Shown: positions 52,386 through 60,493 of the stretch, piece after piece
Position numbering within the stretch: the stretch's first letter is position 1
How the letters are laid out: each line of letters opens with the position of its first letter
Assembly: GCF_018069625.1 (NCBI RefSeq)
Contig: NZ_CP072941.1
Location: 1,674,001 to 1,738,000, forward strand
Length of the DNA: 64,000 nucleotides
Origin: Streptomyces yatensis
GTDB lineage: Bacteria; Actinomycetota; Actinomycetes; Streptomycetales; Streptomycetaceae
Direction: 5' to 3'
Notes under the pieces: model-generated
Databases searched by the model: none
What the model was told of the DNA's origin: nothing
What the model saw: only the letters and a program-made list of their open reading frames with translations
Position numbers and translations under genes: made by a program

Positions 52386-52463
52386 GATCGGGGACAGCGC
52401 GGCGACGACCTCACCGAGGCGATAGATCGAGGACAGCGCGGCGACGACCTCACCGAGGCGATC
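52386..52463. repeat. 39-bp direct tandem duplication
   Basis: Two copies of a 39-bp unit (GATCGRGGACAGCGCGGCGA...) differing at one or two positions, in the 260-bp gap after the M56 gene. The period is 13 codons and the forward frame reads DRGQRGDDLTEAI twice, then AAIRVGTRSW. This may be a remnant coding sequence, but there is no start codon. Confidence 0.8.
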
Positions 52464-52612
52464 GCGGCCATCCGCGTCGGCACCCGCTCCTGGCCCACCC
52501 GGCCCTCAACGCCACCCCTGACTGGTGCCGGGCCGACCCATGGCCGCCATTGCCGTACAGGAACCTGGCTCCCTCATCAGGCCCCTGGAAATTGAACATC
52601 TAGGCTGGCGCG

Positions 52613-53464
52613 GTGACTGATGACCAGGAGCGGGTGCAGCCGTCGGGAGTGTGGGCCACGGCGGTGGGGGTGGCCAGGGTGCGGGCACTGGAGACCGAGC
52701 GGGAGAACGCGCTGTTCCGCGACCCACTGGCACGGGCATTCGCCACCGCCGGCGGCCTGTGGCCCTCCTCGCCACCACTACCGGATGACGAAGCGGCGCG
52801 ACGCCGCCGACTGGCCGTGTCGTACTCCATCGTCATCAGGACGAAGTTCCTCGACGACCTGTTGCGGCAGGCCTCCGCGTCCGGAGTCCGGCAGGTCGTG
52901 CTGCTCGGCGCCGGCATGGACAGCCGGGCCTTCCGCATCGACTGGCCCGAGGGCACCCGGCTGTTCGAGGTCGACACTGCCGCGCCACTGGACTTCAAGG
53001 CTTCGGTGCTGCGCCAGGAGCGGGCCGTCGCACGCTGCGAGCGGATCACCGTCGCGGTGGATCTGCGTGCGGACTGGCCAGGCGCGCTGGCCGCCGCAGG
53101 GCACGACCCGACCGTGCCGACCGCGTGGATCGCCGAAGGACTACTGATCTATCTGCCCACGGACGCGGTGGAGCTGCTGCTGGCCCGGATCAGCACGCAG
53201 TCGGCGCCAGGCAGTCGGATGGGGCTGACATTGGGCTCGCGCGGCGTGATCGAGCGCTTCGGCGCGGACGCCGCGCCGGGATCGGCGGCGTCCATGTGGG
53301 TCTCGGAGATGCCCGACGACCCGGTGGGCTGGCTGGCCGGGCACGGCTGGGAGGCCGACAGCCACACCCTGCGCGAGCGCGCCGCCGCCTACGGCCGTCC
53401 GATCAGCACCCCGCCGCAGCGCGAGGAGGGGCCCGGCGGACTGATCTCGGCGGTCCGCCGGTAG
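52613..53464 (+). CDS. LCM-type SAM-dependent methyltransferase
   Basis: A 283-aa class I methyltransferase of the leucine-carboxyl-methyltransferase-like group common in actinomycetes. It has TAVGVARVRALETERENALF, DPLARAF, VVLLGAGMDSRAFRIDWPEG (motif I), LFEVDTAAPLDFKASVL and WIAEGLLIYLPTDAVELLLA. A -10-like TAGGCT ends 6 bp before the GTG, suggesting a leaderless transcript. Members can act on small molecules or polyketides. The substrate is unknown. Confidence 0.9.
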   Translation: MTDDQERVQPSGVWATAVGVARVRALETERENALFRDPLARAFATAGGLWPSSPPLPDDEAARRRRLAVSYSIVIRTKFLDDLLRQASASGVRQVVLLGAGMDSRAFRIDWPEGTRLFEVDTAAPLDFKASVLRQERAVARCERITVAVDLRADWPGALAAAGHDPTVPTAWIAEGLLIYLPTDAVELLLARISTQSAPGSRMGLTLGSRGVIERFGADAAPGSAASMWVSEMPDDPVGWLAGHGWEADSHTLRERAAAYGRPISTPPQREEGPGGLISAVRR

Positions 53465-53596
53465 CGCCTCCCGGTTTTTGGGAAGACACCGTCCTGGGCC
53501 GTCCCCGTTCGTCGAGGCCTGGTGTTGGGGAATCCTTCGAATGTGGTGCCTGTTGTGCCGAGAACAGGGCCTTTCTCCCGCCCGTAGGAGGCAAGC

Positions 53597-54004
53597 ATGT
53601 ACGGCGACCCGTCGACGGTCCGCAAGATCCTCACCGAGCTGGGCGACACCTGGGCCGTCGTGGGCCTGTCGACGAACGAGCGGCGTGCCGCCCACGGCGT
53701 CGCCGACGTCCTCCAGCGCTTCGGCAAGCGCATCGTGCCCGTGCACCCCAAGGCCGAGACGGTGCACGGCGAGCAGGGGTACTCCTCGCTCGCCGAGATC
53801 CCCTTCCCGGTCGACGTGGTCGATGTCTTCGTCAACAGCGAGCTGGCGGGCCCGGTCGCCGACGAGGCCGTGACCATCGGCGCCAAGGCCGTGTGGTTCC
53901 AGCTCGACGTCATCGACGAGGCCGCCTACGAGCGCACCCGCGCCGCCGGGCTCGCCATGGTGATGGACCGCTGCCCGGCCATCGAGATCCCCCGGCTGGG
54001 CTGA
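53597..54004 (+). CDS. CoA-binding domain protein (YccU-like)
   Basis: A 135-aa single Rossmann-fold CoA_binding_2 protein: TWAVVGLSTNERRAAHGVAD, KRIVPVHPKAETVHGEQGYS, FPVDVVDVFVNSELAGPVAD, IGAKAVWFQLDVIDEAAYER and AMVMDRCPAIEI. GGAGG precedes the ATG. The family's cellular role is not established. It is monocistronic and convergent with the next methyltransferase gene. Confidence 0.92.
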   Translation: MYGDPSTVRKILTELGDTWAVVGLSTNERRAAHGVADVLQRFGKRIVPVHPKAETVHGEQGYSSLAEIPFPVDVVDVFVNSELAGPVADEAVTIGAKAVWFQLDVIDEAAYERTRAAGLAMVMDRCPAIEIPRLG

Positions 54005-54058
54005 GCACACCCCCGCACCCGATGCGGGCAGTTCCGTATGCGATCGGGCACGCAGGCG

Positions 54059-54880
54059 TCACGCCGTCGCGGTGAGGAATTGCGTCTGGATCGGGACGGA
54101 CTGGCCGGCTACGGGAAGCTCGAAGTGATCGACTGCCGTCACCTCGTCGGCGTCCTCGATCCGCCATCCGTTCCGCTCGAAGAGTGCCAGCCAGGCCTCA
54201 CGGGGTTGGATCGTGTGCAGGGGACTGGCACCGGCGAACATCACGTCGTCCACAGCCGAGACGACGAGGCCGGAGTCGAGTCCGGCAGGATGCACTTCGG
54301 CGGTGAGGGCCAGGGTGCTCCCCCTCGCGGCGCGGCCGGAAACCCCGGCGAGGAGCCGCTCGACGTCGCCCGGTTCGAGGAACAGAACAAGATGTTCGGC
54401 GATGAAGAGGGTCGGCCGCTGAGCGTCGTGCCCGGCGCGGGCCAGTACCTCGGCGACATCGTCGGTCCCGAAGTCCACTGCGGCCAGGGTGACGTGGGCG
54501 GTCTCGGTGTCCATCGCTTCGAGTCGACGAGCCTTGTCGGCGACGATGTCAGGCAGATCGAGGTCGAAGAACCGCACGCCGGAATGCCGGAACCGCACAG
54601 CGCGGTCGTCGTAGCCCGCACCGAGGTTGACGACCTGGGGAATTCCCGTCGCGACAGCGTCCAGCACGAGCTGGTCGAAGTACGGAGCACGGGGCGCCAG
54701 CAGTCCGAGTGACAGGGAGATGTCACTGGGACCACCGCCCGGCTCGATCGCCTGCAACCCCTCTACGAGCGCCCGCCCGGCGTCGGGGTCGCCCTCGGCG
54801 GTGTGCGGTCGTTCGAACTCGACACGTCCGAGGGCGCACACCTCTCGGACCATGGTCAGTATCTGGTCTGCTTTCGTCAT
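54059..54880 (-). CDS. Second LCM-type methyltransferase, downstream of marR
   Basis: A 273-aa methyltransferase of the same broad LCM group as the gene at 52613 but only distantly similar: RPHTAEGDPDAGRALVEGLQ, VVNLGAGYDDRAVRFRHSGV (motif I), FFDLDLPDIVADKARRLEAM, LFIAEHLVLFLEPGDVERLL. It follows the MarR gene by 113 bp on the same strand and is probably under its control. The substrate is unknown and could be the small molecule sensed by MarR. Confidence 0.87.
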   Translation of the reverse strand: MTKADQILTMVREVCALGRVEFERPHTAEGDPDAGRALVEGLQAIEPGGGPSDISLSLGLLAPRAPYFDQLVLDAVATGIPQVVNLGAGYDDRAVRFRHSGVRFFDLDLPDIVADKARRLEAMDTETAHVTLAAVDFGTDDVAEVLARAGHDAQRPTLFIAEHLVLFLEPGDVERLLAGVSGRAARGSTLALTAEVHPAGLDSGLVVSAVDDVMFAGASPLHTIQPREAWLALFERNGWRIEDADEVTAVDHFELPVAGQSVPIQTQFLTATA

Positions 54881-54993
54881 GGTGACGGCACCTTTGCTCG
54901 CTGGGCACGCTTGTCCAGGCAGGTTCGCGCATGTGTCGACCGATGCCGACACGGGGGCAATGGGATGTGGTTTCGGCGTCTCGGCCGGGCGTG

Positions 54994-55446
54994 TTACGAG
55001 TCGCCCGGGCCCGGGTTCGACAGATGAGCGGTGATCTTGTCGAGCAGCGCCTGGAGGGCGGCTCGCTCCGACTTGGTGAGCGGCGCGAGGATCGACTCGT
55101 CCACGGCGGTCATCGCCTCCTCATGTCCGGCAATGAGCTCCGTGCCGGCATCGGTGGCGAAGACGCGCTTGCTGCGCTCATCGCCGTCTTCAAAGCGGCG
55201 TTCAACGAGATCCCGCGCTTCGAGCCCACGCAAGACAGCCGAGACATTCGCCGCGGTCGTACGCGTCGCCTGCGCGATATCGCGTTGGATGGCTCCGGGG
55301 TTCTCGGCGAGGTAGCTGAGCACGAATGCCTGCTGCAGGGTGAGTCCCCGGGAGCGAATCCAATCCTGTCCGGCCTGCACCTGAGCCCAGTTGATGACCT
55401 TGAGCCGCTCAAGCGGACTGGCGGGGGCGCGTTCCGACTGGTCCAT
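54994..55446 (-). CDS. MarR family transcriptional regulator
   Basis: A 150-aa winged-helix regulator with LTLQQAFVLSYLAENPGAIQ, RDIAQATRTTAANVSAVLRG (recognition helix) and the wing ARDLVERRFEDGDERSKRVF, then the dimerising TKSERAALQALLDKITAHL. The ATG at 55446 is used. A perfect 14-bp palindrome lies 17 bp upstream, ideally placed for autorepression. It is first in a likely operon with the methyltransferase. Confidence 0.92.
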   Translation of the reverse strand: MDQSERAPASPLERLKVINWAQVQAGQDWIRSRGLTLQQAFVLSYLAENPGAIQRDIAQATRTTAANVSAVLRGLEARDLVERRFEDGDERSKRVFATDAGTELIAGHEEAMTAVDESILAPLTKSERAALQALLDKITAHLSNPGPGDS

Positions 55447-55462
55447 GCCTCGAACGCTATCA

Positions 55463-55476
55463 GTTAAGGCCTTAAC
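55463..55476. promoter_or_regulatory. MarR operator palindrome
   Basis: Perfect palindrome GTTAAGGCCTTAAC, AT-rich in a GC-rich context, 17 bp upstream of the marR ATG. The TTAA half-sites are typical of MarR-family operators. Confidence 0.65.
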
Positions 55477-55592
55477 AGTAAATTCCCTAACCGACCCGCC
55501 ACCGCCCCGCCCGCCGGGGACGAGCACAGGCCACGACCCCGCCCGGCGCCACGAGGGAAGCGCACGGACGGGTCGCCGTCGGGGCCGATGAT

Positions 55593-55796
55593 CTACGGAA
55601 CGACACCCTTACCGCCACACCTGTTGCACGGGACGACGTAAGCGATCCCGCCGACCACGACGACCGTTGCCGTCAGCCTCGGGCCACGCTCCCCCGTACA
55701 CCCGCAGGCGTTCGCGGGACGAGGTTTCGGGCCTCGAAGCTGATCAACGACGGCCACGAGCCCCTTCTGATTGGGATTCACCCACCGTGTCGACAT
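55593..55796 (-). CDS. Small zinc-ribbon-like protein
   Basis: A 67-aa protein beginning STRWVNPNQKGLVAVVDQLR, with two cysteine pairs (ACGCTGERGPR and YVVPCNRCGGKGVVP). The latter resembles a half DnaJ-type CxxCxGxG zinc finger. GGAGG sits 5 bp before the ATG at 55796. The function is unknown. It is the outermost gene of a small leftward accessory group with the glycine-rich-domain and recombinase-like genes. Confidence 0.65.
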   Translation of the reverse strand: MSTRWVNPNQKGLVAVVDQLRGPKPRPANACGCTGERGPRLTATVVVVGGIAYVVPCNRCGGKGVVP

Positions 55797-55849
55797 AGAC
55801 ACCTCCCGTGGCGATGCTACGTGCCGCCGAAGCGCCGGTCAGTCAGTCG

Positions 55850-56326
55850 TCAGTTCGGCCCGCTCGGACCGTCACCGTCCGGGTCCCCGGTGCAACTTCC
55901 CTCCGGACCGCCGGGGCTGTGCTGACAGCCGGCGGCTACCGGGATGGACGCATCGGTCGGCGCGAGCCACAGAGCGTCGTCCACGGTGTGCCCCGCCGCG
56001 ACGATCCGAGCCTGAGTCTTCGTCAGCACTTGGGGGCCCCGGCTCCCGGGGGCCGGGCGCTCCGGCACGTGGTGAACGAACGTCCCGATCTTGTCGCACA
56101 GCCGCTTGTAGACGCGGGTGTGCAGGATCAACGCGTGCCATTCCTCGTCGACGAGCCTTGACGGCGTGAGCGGTTCGGGAGCGGTTGCGACGGCTGCGAG
56201 GTATTTCACCGCCTCATCGACGATGCGCCCCGCCAGTTGCGGCGCCATGTCCGGATTGTTGACCATAACCGTGTCGACGACGGCCGCTCGGTCCTCGTCG
56301 GGCAGCAGAGCTGTACCGTGATTCAT
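55850..56326 (-). CDS. Glycine-rich-domain-1-like protein
   Basis: A 158-aa protein. The conserved block is RLVDEEWHALILHTRVYKRL, then CDKIGTFVHHVPERP: a D-E-x-W-H-x-L-L-H-T pattern with spaced His residues, as in proteins annotated as glycine-rich domain-containing protein 1. The C-terminus is Cys/Gly/Asp-rich (AAGCQHSPGGPEGSCTGDPD). These proteins cluster with XRE regulators in streptomycete accessory regions. The function is unknown. Confidence 0.68.
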   Translation of the reverse strand: MNHGTALLPDEDRAAVVDTVMVNNPDMAPQLAGRIVDEAVKYLAAVATAPEPLTPSRLVDEEWHALILHTRVYKRLCDKIGTFVHHVPERPAPGSRGPQVLTKTQARIVAAGHTVDDALWLAPTDASIPVAAGCQHSPGGPEGSCTGDPDGDGPSGPN

Positions 56327-56570
56327 GCGCGTGCCTCTTCTCTGTGAGTGGTGCGCTGCCCTCGCCCTGGTCACTGGCCTCCAAGCACGCGACTGGGGCG
56401 AGGCTGTGTGCGGCCCCCACTCCTCCACTCGCCGCACAACGGGCATCGGAGCGGGGGCCACGGCCCGGGACGGAGCCGACCAAAGCACTCCCGGACCGCT
56501 TCCTGTCTGCCCTGACGTTCCAGCACCACGACAGGCAGGGGCTTTGGCGGATGAGGGACGAGGGAGTAAC

Positions 56571-56990
56571 TCAGGTACGCGGCTTGCCGTTCGTGTCGAC
56601 GCCGCGAATGGCCGCGGGTTGCATCCCGGGCGGCACCTCGCAGGCCGCGTCGTTGACCGCTACGCACACCCCGTCGATGTTGCTCACGAGCTGCCGCAGC
56701 CTGTCACTGGTGACCGGGTCGTAGGCAATACGCTCCCAGCTCGCCACGAGGCATACGAAGCGCCGGCCCCGGCCCTCATGGCGCATCGCCGCGATCATGC
56801 CTTGCCAGAACGGCCGACGCTCGGATACGGCAGCATCTCCGCGATCAACCCACTGGCCGACCACCTCCCAATTCATCTGGGCGGCGAAGGCTCGGCACAG
56901 GGCAATGCGCGTGTTCAGCCGATCCGTCTGCGTCGTCTCCTCCCGGTCGTAGATGAATACGAGGGTCCTTGGCTCGTCGTGGGTGGTCAT
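56571..56990 (-). CDS. Recombinase-like protein lacking catalytic serine
   Basis: A 139-aa protein with the outline of a serine-recombinase catalytic domain: TLVFIYDREETTQTDRLNTR (normally Y-x-R-V-S), CRAFAAQMNWEVVGQWVDRG, RPFWQGMIAAMRHEGRGRRF, VCLVASWERIAYDPVTSDRL (normally v-x-x-l-D-R-l-a-R). The nucleophile Ser is replaced (YDREE), and there is no DNA-binding domain. It is divergent from a XRE regulator, the same pairing as at 17315, which suggests a regulatory or accessory role. Confidence 0.6.
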   Translation of the reverse strand: MTTHDEPRTLVFIYDREETTQTDRLNTRIALCRAFAAQMNWEVVGQWVDRGDAAVSERRPFWQGMIAAMRHEGRGRRFVCLVASWERIAYDPVTSDRLRQLVSNIDGVCVAVNDAACEVPPGMQPAAIRGVDTNGKPRT

Positions 56991-57000
56991 CCCGGCTCCC

Positions 57001-57025
57001 GGTCACTTGTTTCCCCTGTGTGACC
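57001..57025. promoter_or_regulatory. Inverted repeat between recombinase-like and XRE genes
   Basis: GGTCAC-N13-GTGACC, 10 bp upstream of the recombinase-like start. It is a candidate site for the divergent XRE regulator. A consensus -35 TTGACA for the XRE gene lies at 57053-57058. Confidence 0.4.
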
Positions 57026-57133
57026 AGATAACTACCGGCGCCCCGTGATCAGTTGACACAAAGCTTGCACAACGGACCGTCAGAAGTCCTGCGGGGCACG
57101 GACGCAGGCGAATTGGCGTGCGACAGTGGAGCC

Positions 57134-58315
57134 ATGCACAGCGCACCGTCAGCCGGTGAGAACATCGCGGTACTCCGGAAAGTCCGCGGGACGAGTCAAG
57201 CGAGCCTGGCCCGACAGATGGGCATCTCCCTGTCGTATCTGAGCAAGATCGAGACAGGGCTGCGCCCGGCGACTCCGCCTCTCGTCGCAGCTGCGGCCTC
57301 CGCGCTGCGCGTCACAACGGCCAGGGTCTACGGCGATCCGTTCAGCGATCCATCGAAGCAACACGAACTGATGGATGCTCTCCGCACCGTCGTCCGCCGC
57401 CACACCTTGCCGCGCGAGGACGTTCCGCCGCCCAGTGAACTGGCTGCCTCGCTGCAGCGCGCCGCCCAGCTTCGGGCGGATACGAACTACCTGGAGTTGC
57501 TCCAGCTCCTCCCGAGGCTACTCGGCCAGGTCACCGCGACGGCCATGGAGAGCGACGGCGACGCCACGGCGTGGGGGCAAGTCGCTGACGTCTATAGCTG
57601 CGCGTACGCCTGCGCCCATCGGTTTCGCCAGCCCGACCTCGCGGACATGATCGTCAGCCGTCAGCAGTGGGCGGCTCATCAGACGTGGAACCCGTCGGCC
57701 GAAGCGGCTGCCGCGTGGAATGAGGCGGGGACGTACCAGTCGGCCGGCGAGTACTCCGACGGATTGGCGATCATTGAACGCGCCATCGTTCGCTACGAGA
57801 TGATTCCGGGTGACGACCTGGAGCGCGTCGTCCATCTGGGCTCGCTGCATCTGCGCGGCGTCGTCCTGGCGTCCAGACACGAGGACAAGGCGGCCACCGC
57901 GGCCCATGTCCGTCGGGCAACGGCACTCGCTGAGCGGATCACCGGCCCTGACGTCCTGCAGCACAATCTGACGTTCGGCCCCGGCAACACAGCGCTGTAC
58001 GAGTTGGCCGCCCGCATCGAACTCGGCCAGCCGGACAAGGCGGCGGAGGTCGCGACACCGCTGCTGACGGCGCCTCCCGCAGGCCTCAAGCCGTCACGCA
58101 TCGGCCGACTGGCCATCGACGCCGCCCGCGCTCGGCTCGCGACGAAGGATCTCGTCGGCGCGGAGGAGGCCCTGAAGCAAGCCTTCCGCGTCGCCCCGCA
58201 GATGGCGGAGATCCACCCGATGGCGCGGGAGGTGATGCGCGTTCTGTGGACCATGCACCAGCGCAGCCGCCGGGACCTCCTGGCCATGGCGAAGCGGTCG
58301 GGGTTAGCGTCCTGA
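57134..58315 (+). CDS. XRE-type regulator with TPR-like domain (second copy)
   Basis: A 393-aa regulator. The HTH is at residues 8-60 (IAVLRKVRGTSQASLARQMG, ISLSYLSKIETGLRPATPPL). The remainder is a helical-repeat domain with W/Y-rich repeats (QVADVYSCAYACAHRFRQPD, AWNEAGTYQSAGEYSDGLAI), like quorum/peptide-responsive XRE proteins. Its architecture matches the regulator at 15933-17096, though the sequences differ. It is divergent from the recombinase-like gene and is followed by a transposase remnant. Confidence 0.88.
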   Translation: MHSAPSAGENIAVLRKVRGTSQASLARQMGISLSYLSKIETGLRPATPPLVAAAASALRVTTARVYGDPFSDPSKQHELMDALRTVVRRHTLPREDVPPPSELAASLQRAAQLRADTNYLELLQLLPRLLGQVTATAMESDGDATAWGQVADVYSCAYACAHRFRQPDLADMIVSRQQWAAHQTWNPSAEAAAAWNEAGTYQSAGEYSDGLAIIERAIVRYEMIPGDDLERVVHLGSLHLRGVVLASRHEDKAATAAHVRRATALAERITGPDVLQHNLTFGPGNTALYELAARIELGQPDKAAEVATPLLTAPPAGLKPSRIGRLAIDAARARLATKDLVGAEEALKQAFRVAPQMAEIHPMAREVMRVLWTMHQRSRRDLLAMAKRSGLAS

Positions 58316-58319
58316 CCCA

Positions 58320-58600
58320 CGCGAAAAGCTCCCGCTTGACTCGTAGCGAGCGGCGATGCCGCGCCACTGCTTCAGGCGGTTGATGCACCGCTCGACCGTG
58401 TTGCGCTGCCTGTAGGTCGACGCCTTGTCGGCCAGGACCAGGTCCGGCCTGGTGCGGGGACGTCCTCGCCGACGGGGAAGGCGCAGACGGGCCATGACCT
58501 CGGTGAAGGCAGGTGCATCATCGGCTTGTCCGGCGGTGAGAACGAAGGCGAGGGGCCGGCAGCGGGCATCGGCGGCGAGGTGGTGTACGACGGCGTCTCC
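58320..58600 (-). pseudogene. IS5-family transposase remnant
   Basis: On the minus strand, HLAADARCRPLAFVLTAGQA, DDAPAFTEVMARLRLPRRRG and PDLVLADKA are followed directly by TYRQRNTVERCINRLKQWRG and IAARYE. These are the two ends of an IS5-type DDE transposase joined by a deletion of the central part (about 45 residues expected between them). The N-terminus is degenerate and there is no intact element or clear terminal repeats. The rest of the gap to 58744 holds nothing recognisable. Confidence 0.8.
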
Positions 58601-58744
58601 GGCCACGGACCCATTTCGGTCCACGGCCGTGCGTGCCGGGCCGGAGAACGGACAGGAGCCGATCACGCCGCCGGGAGGCCAAGCGTCGTCTGCCTCAGGG
58701 CAGTGACGAAGCCGGGCCCGAGGAGCGCAGGCCGCCACGGCTAC

Positions 58745-59110
58745 TCATCGCTCAGTGTCCCGCTGCGTATCGCTGTCGGCGCTGTCGCTCTCCGCGCTTC
58801 CGTACTCCGCGTGGAACTCTGCGACCCGCTTGTCCTCCGTTCCGCGCCGCGCTATCCGGCGGGCGATCCATGCGGTGCCCCCACCGACGACGAGGACTAG
58901 TGCAGTGATCAGCACGGCGCGGAATACGGTCGACAGCCCGAAGAGTGACGACAACCCCATTCCGATGAACACGCCGAAGACCAGGCCCACAGAGCCCCAC
59001 ACGATCGTGACGGTGTCGGTCAGTTGCCGTTCCGTGAGATATTTGTCGTAGTAGTCACCCCGGATGGGGTAGCGACCACTGGTGTTGCCGGTGCCGCCGG
59101 GCATGCTCAT
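58745..59110 (-). CDS. Small two-helix membrane protein
   Basis: A 121-aa protein with a hydrophilic N-terminus (GRYPIRGDYYDKYLTERQLT) and two membrane helices (TIVWGSVGLVFGVFIGMGLS, FRAVLITALVLVVGGGTAWI). These are followed by a basic stop-transfer (ARRIARRG) and an acidic tail (ESDSADSDTQRDTER). No family is recognised. ATG at 59110, or 59104 in frame. Confidence 0.65.
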   Translation of the reverse strand: MSMPGGTGNTSGRYPIRGDYYDKYLTERQLTDTVTIVWGSVGLVFGVFIGMGLSSLFGLSTVFRAVLITALVLVVGGGTAWIARRIARRGTEDKRVAEFHAEYGSAESDSADSDTQRDTER

Positions 59111-59350
59111 TGCTCACCGTTCCGTACTCGTCGTCCAAGGGCGGTAGTGGTTACCGGACCCCGCTGCTCCGGCTGTGATCAGGAGCAGAATCAGGGTCCT
59201 GCCCAACTCCTTGTCTCCCACACCTGGGCAGTTTCGCTCCATGGTCCGCCCGCTGATCCAAACGAAACCACGCACCATTACGTCTTCCAAGGCACCGTCA
59301 CCGTCACGGCGGTCCGCTTAGGGCTCCACCCGTGATCCGTCGGATGGAAC

Positions 59351-60400
59351 TCAGGGGTGCATGACGATCTTTCCCACGTGCCCCCTGAGGGAGAGTTCTT
59401 CCTGCGCCCGAGCGGCCTGGTCCAGGGGGAAGGTCGCGGCGATGACGGGCTGGACCTCTGCCCGACGAGCGAGGTCCATGAGGAGGTCGAAGTGCCTGGG
59501 CGTGTGCATCGCGGACCCGATGACCTGGACGTTGTGCAGGTAGAGGCGGCGCACGTCAAAGGTCAGTTCGTAGCCACCGAGTGCGCCGGCGATGACCCAC
59601 CGGCCCCCTTCGCGCAACAGCGGCAGCCCCTCGCCGACCAGTTCGCCGGCCACGACGTCGAGTGCGACGTCGATGCCCTCCGGGGCGGCGGCGCGGATTT
59701 GTCCGGCGATGTCTTCTGCACGGTCGATGACGTCGTGCGCGCCTGCTTCGCGCACCGCGTCGATCTTGGGTCCACTGCTGATGGCGAGCACCCTCGCGCC
59801 GCGTGCACGGGCGATCTGCACCAGCGCGAGGCCGACGCCACCGGAGGCTCCCGAGACCAGGGTGGTTTCCCCCTTCCGTAGCCGGCCGCGCTCGATCATG
59901 CCCAGCGCCGTGCCGTACGCGGTCGGCAGCGTCGCGAGCTGCTCGTCCGTAAGCGGAGATTCCGTCACGTCGTGTACACGCTCCACCGGCGCCGTCACGT
60001 ACTCGGCGTATCCGCCGTCGCGTTCGCTCCCCATCAGGCCCACCGGGTGGGCGTCCGGCCCTTCGGTGTCGTAGATCGCGGGGTCGACGACCACTCGGCG
60101 TCCTACGAGGCCCCCCGTGACGCCGGTCCCGACGGCCACGACCCGGCCGGCCACGTCGGCGCCCTGGATGCGCGGGAAGTCGATCGGGCCTCGCCAGCCC
60201 GAGAGCGCCTTCGGGTTGTCCGGACGGCCGTAGGCGCCTTCCCGGGTCCACAGGTCGGTGTTGTTCAGCGCTACCGCGCCGACCTGGACCAGCACCTCCC
60301 CTGCCTGAGGGGCGGGGACGGCGACCTCCGCCAGCTCAAGGACCTCCGGTCCTCCGTGCCTGGTGATGCGCACCGCTCGCATGAGCTCGGACACACCCAT
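59351..60400 (-). CDS. MDR-type quinone/zinc-less alcohol dehydrogenase family protein
   Basis: A 349-aa medium-chain reductase: MRAVRITRHGGPEVLELAEV, VGAVALNNTDLWTREGAYG, RIQGADVAGRVVAVGTGV, and the nucleotide motif SGASGGVGLALVQIARARGA. The structural zinc-binding Cys cluster and catalytic Cys/His of alcohol dehydrogenases are missing, so an NADPH-dependent quinone-oxidoreductase-like activity is likely. GAGGAGG precedes the ATG at 60400. It is divergent from a TetR regulator, with two matching dyads between them. Confidence 0.9.
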   Translation of the reverse strand: MGVSELMRAVRITRHGGPEVLELAEVAVPAPQAGEVLVQVGAVALNNTDLWTREGAYGRPDNPKALSGWRGPIDFPRIQGADVAGRVVAVGTGVTGGLVGRRVVVDPAIYDTEGPDAHPVGLMGSERDGGYAEYVTAPVERVHDVTESPLTDEQLATLPTAYGTALGMIERGRLRKGETTLVSGASGGVGLALVQIARARGARVLAISSGPKIDAVREAGAHDVIDRAEDIAGQIRAAAPEGIDVALDVVAGELVGEGLPLLREGGRWVIAGALGGYELTFDVRRLYLHNVQVIGSAMHTPRHFDLLMDLARRAEVQPVIAATFPLDQAARAQEELSLRGHVGKIVMHP

Positions 60401-60420
60401 CGCTTGAACCTCCTCGCAGG

Positions 60421-60465
60421 TATACTGATCTGTAAACCTTTCCCCACCGTACACCGATCTGTGAA
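60421..60465. promoter_or_regulatory. Two TetR-type operator dyads
   Basis: Two 16-bp imperfect palindromes centred on GATC, TATACTGATCTGTAAA (60421-60436) and TACACCGATCTGTGAA (60450-60465). Each has about 12 of 16 symmetric positions, centre spacing is 29 bp, and both lie in the oxidoreductase/TetR intergenic region. The shared pattern TnYACnGATCnGTRnA suggests one repressor binding twice. Confidence 0.65.
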
Positions 60466-60493
60466 GGGGCCCGTCGTGCAGGGAGCGCGGCCT

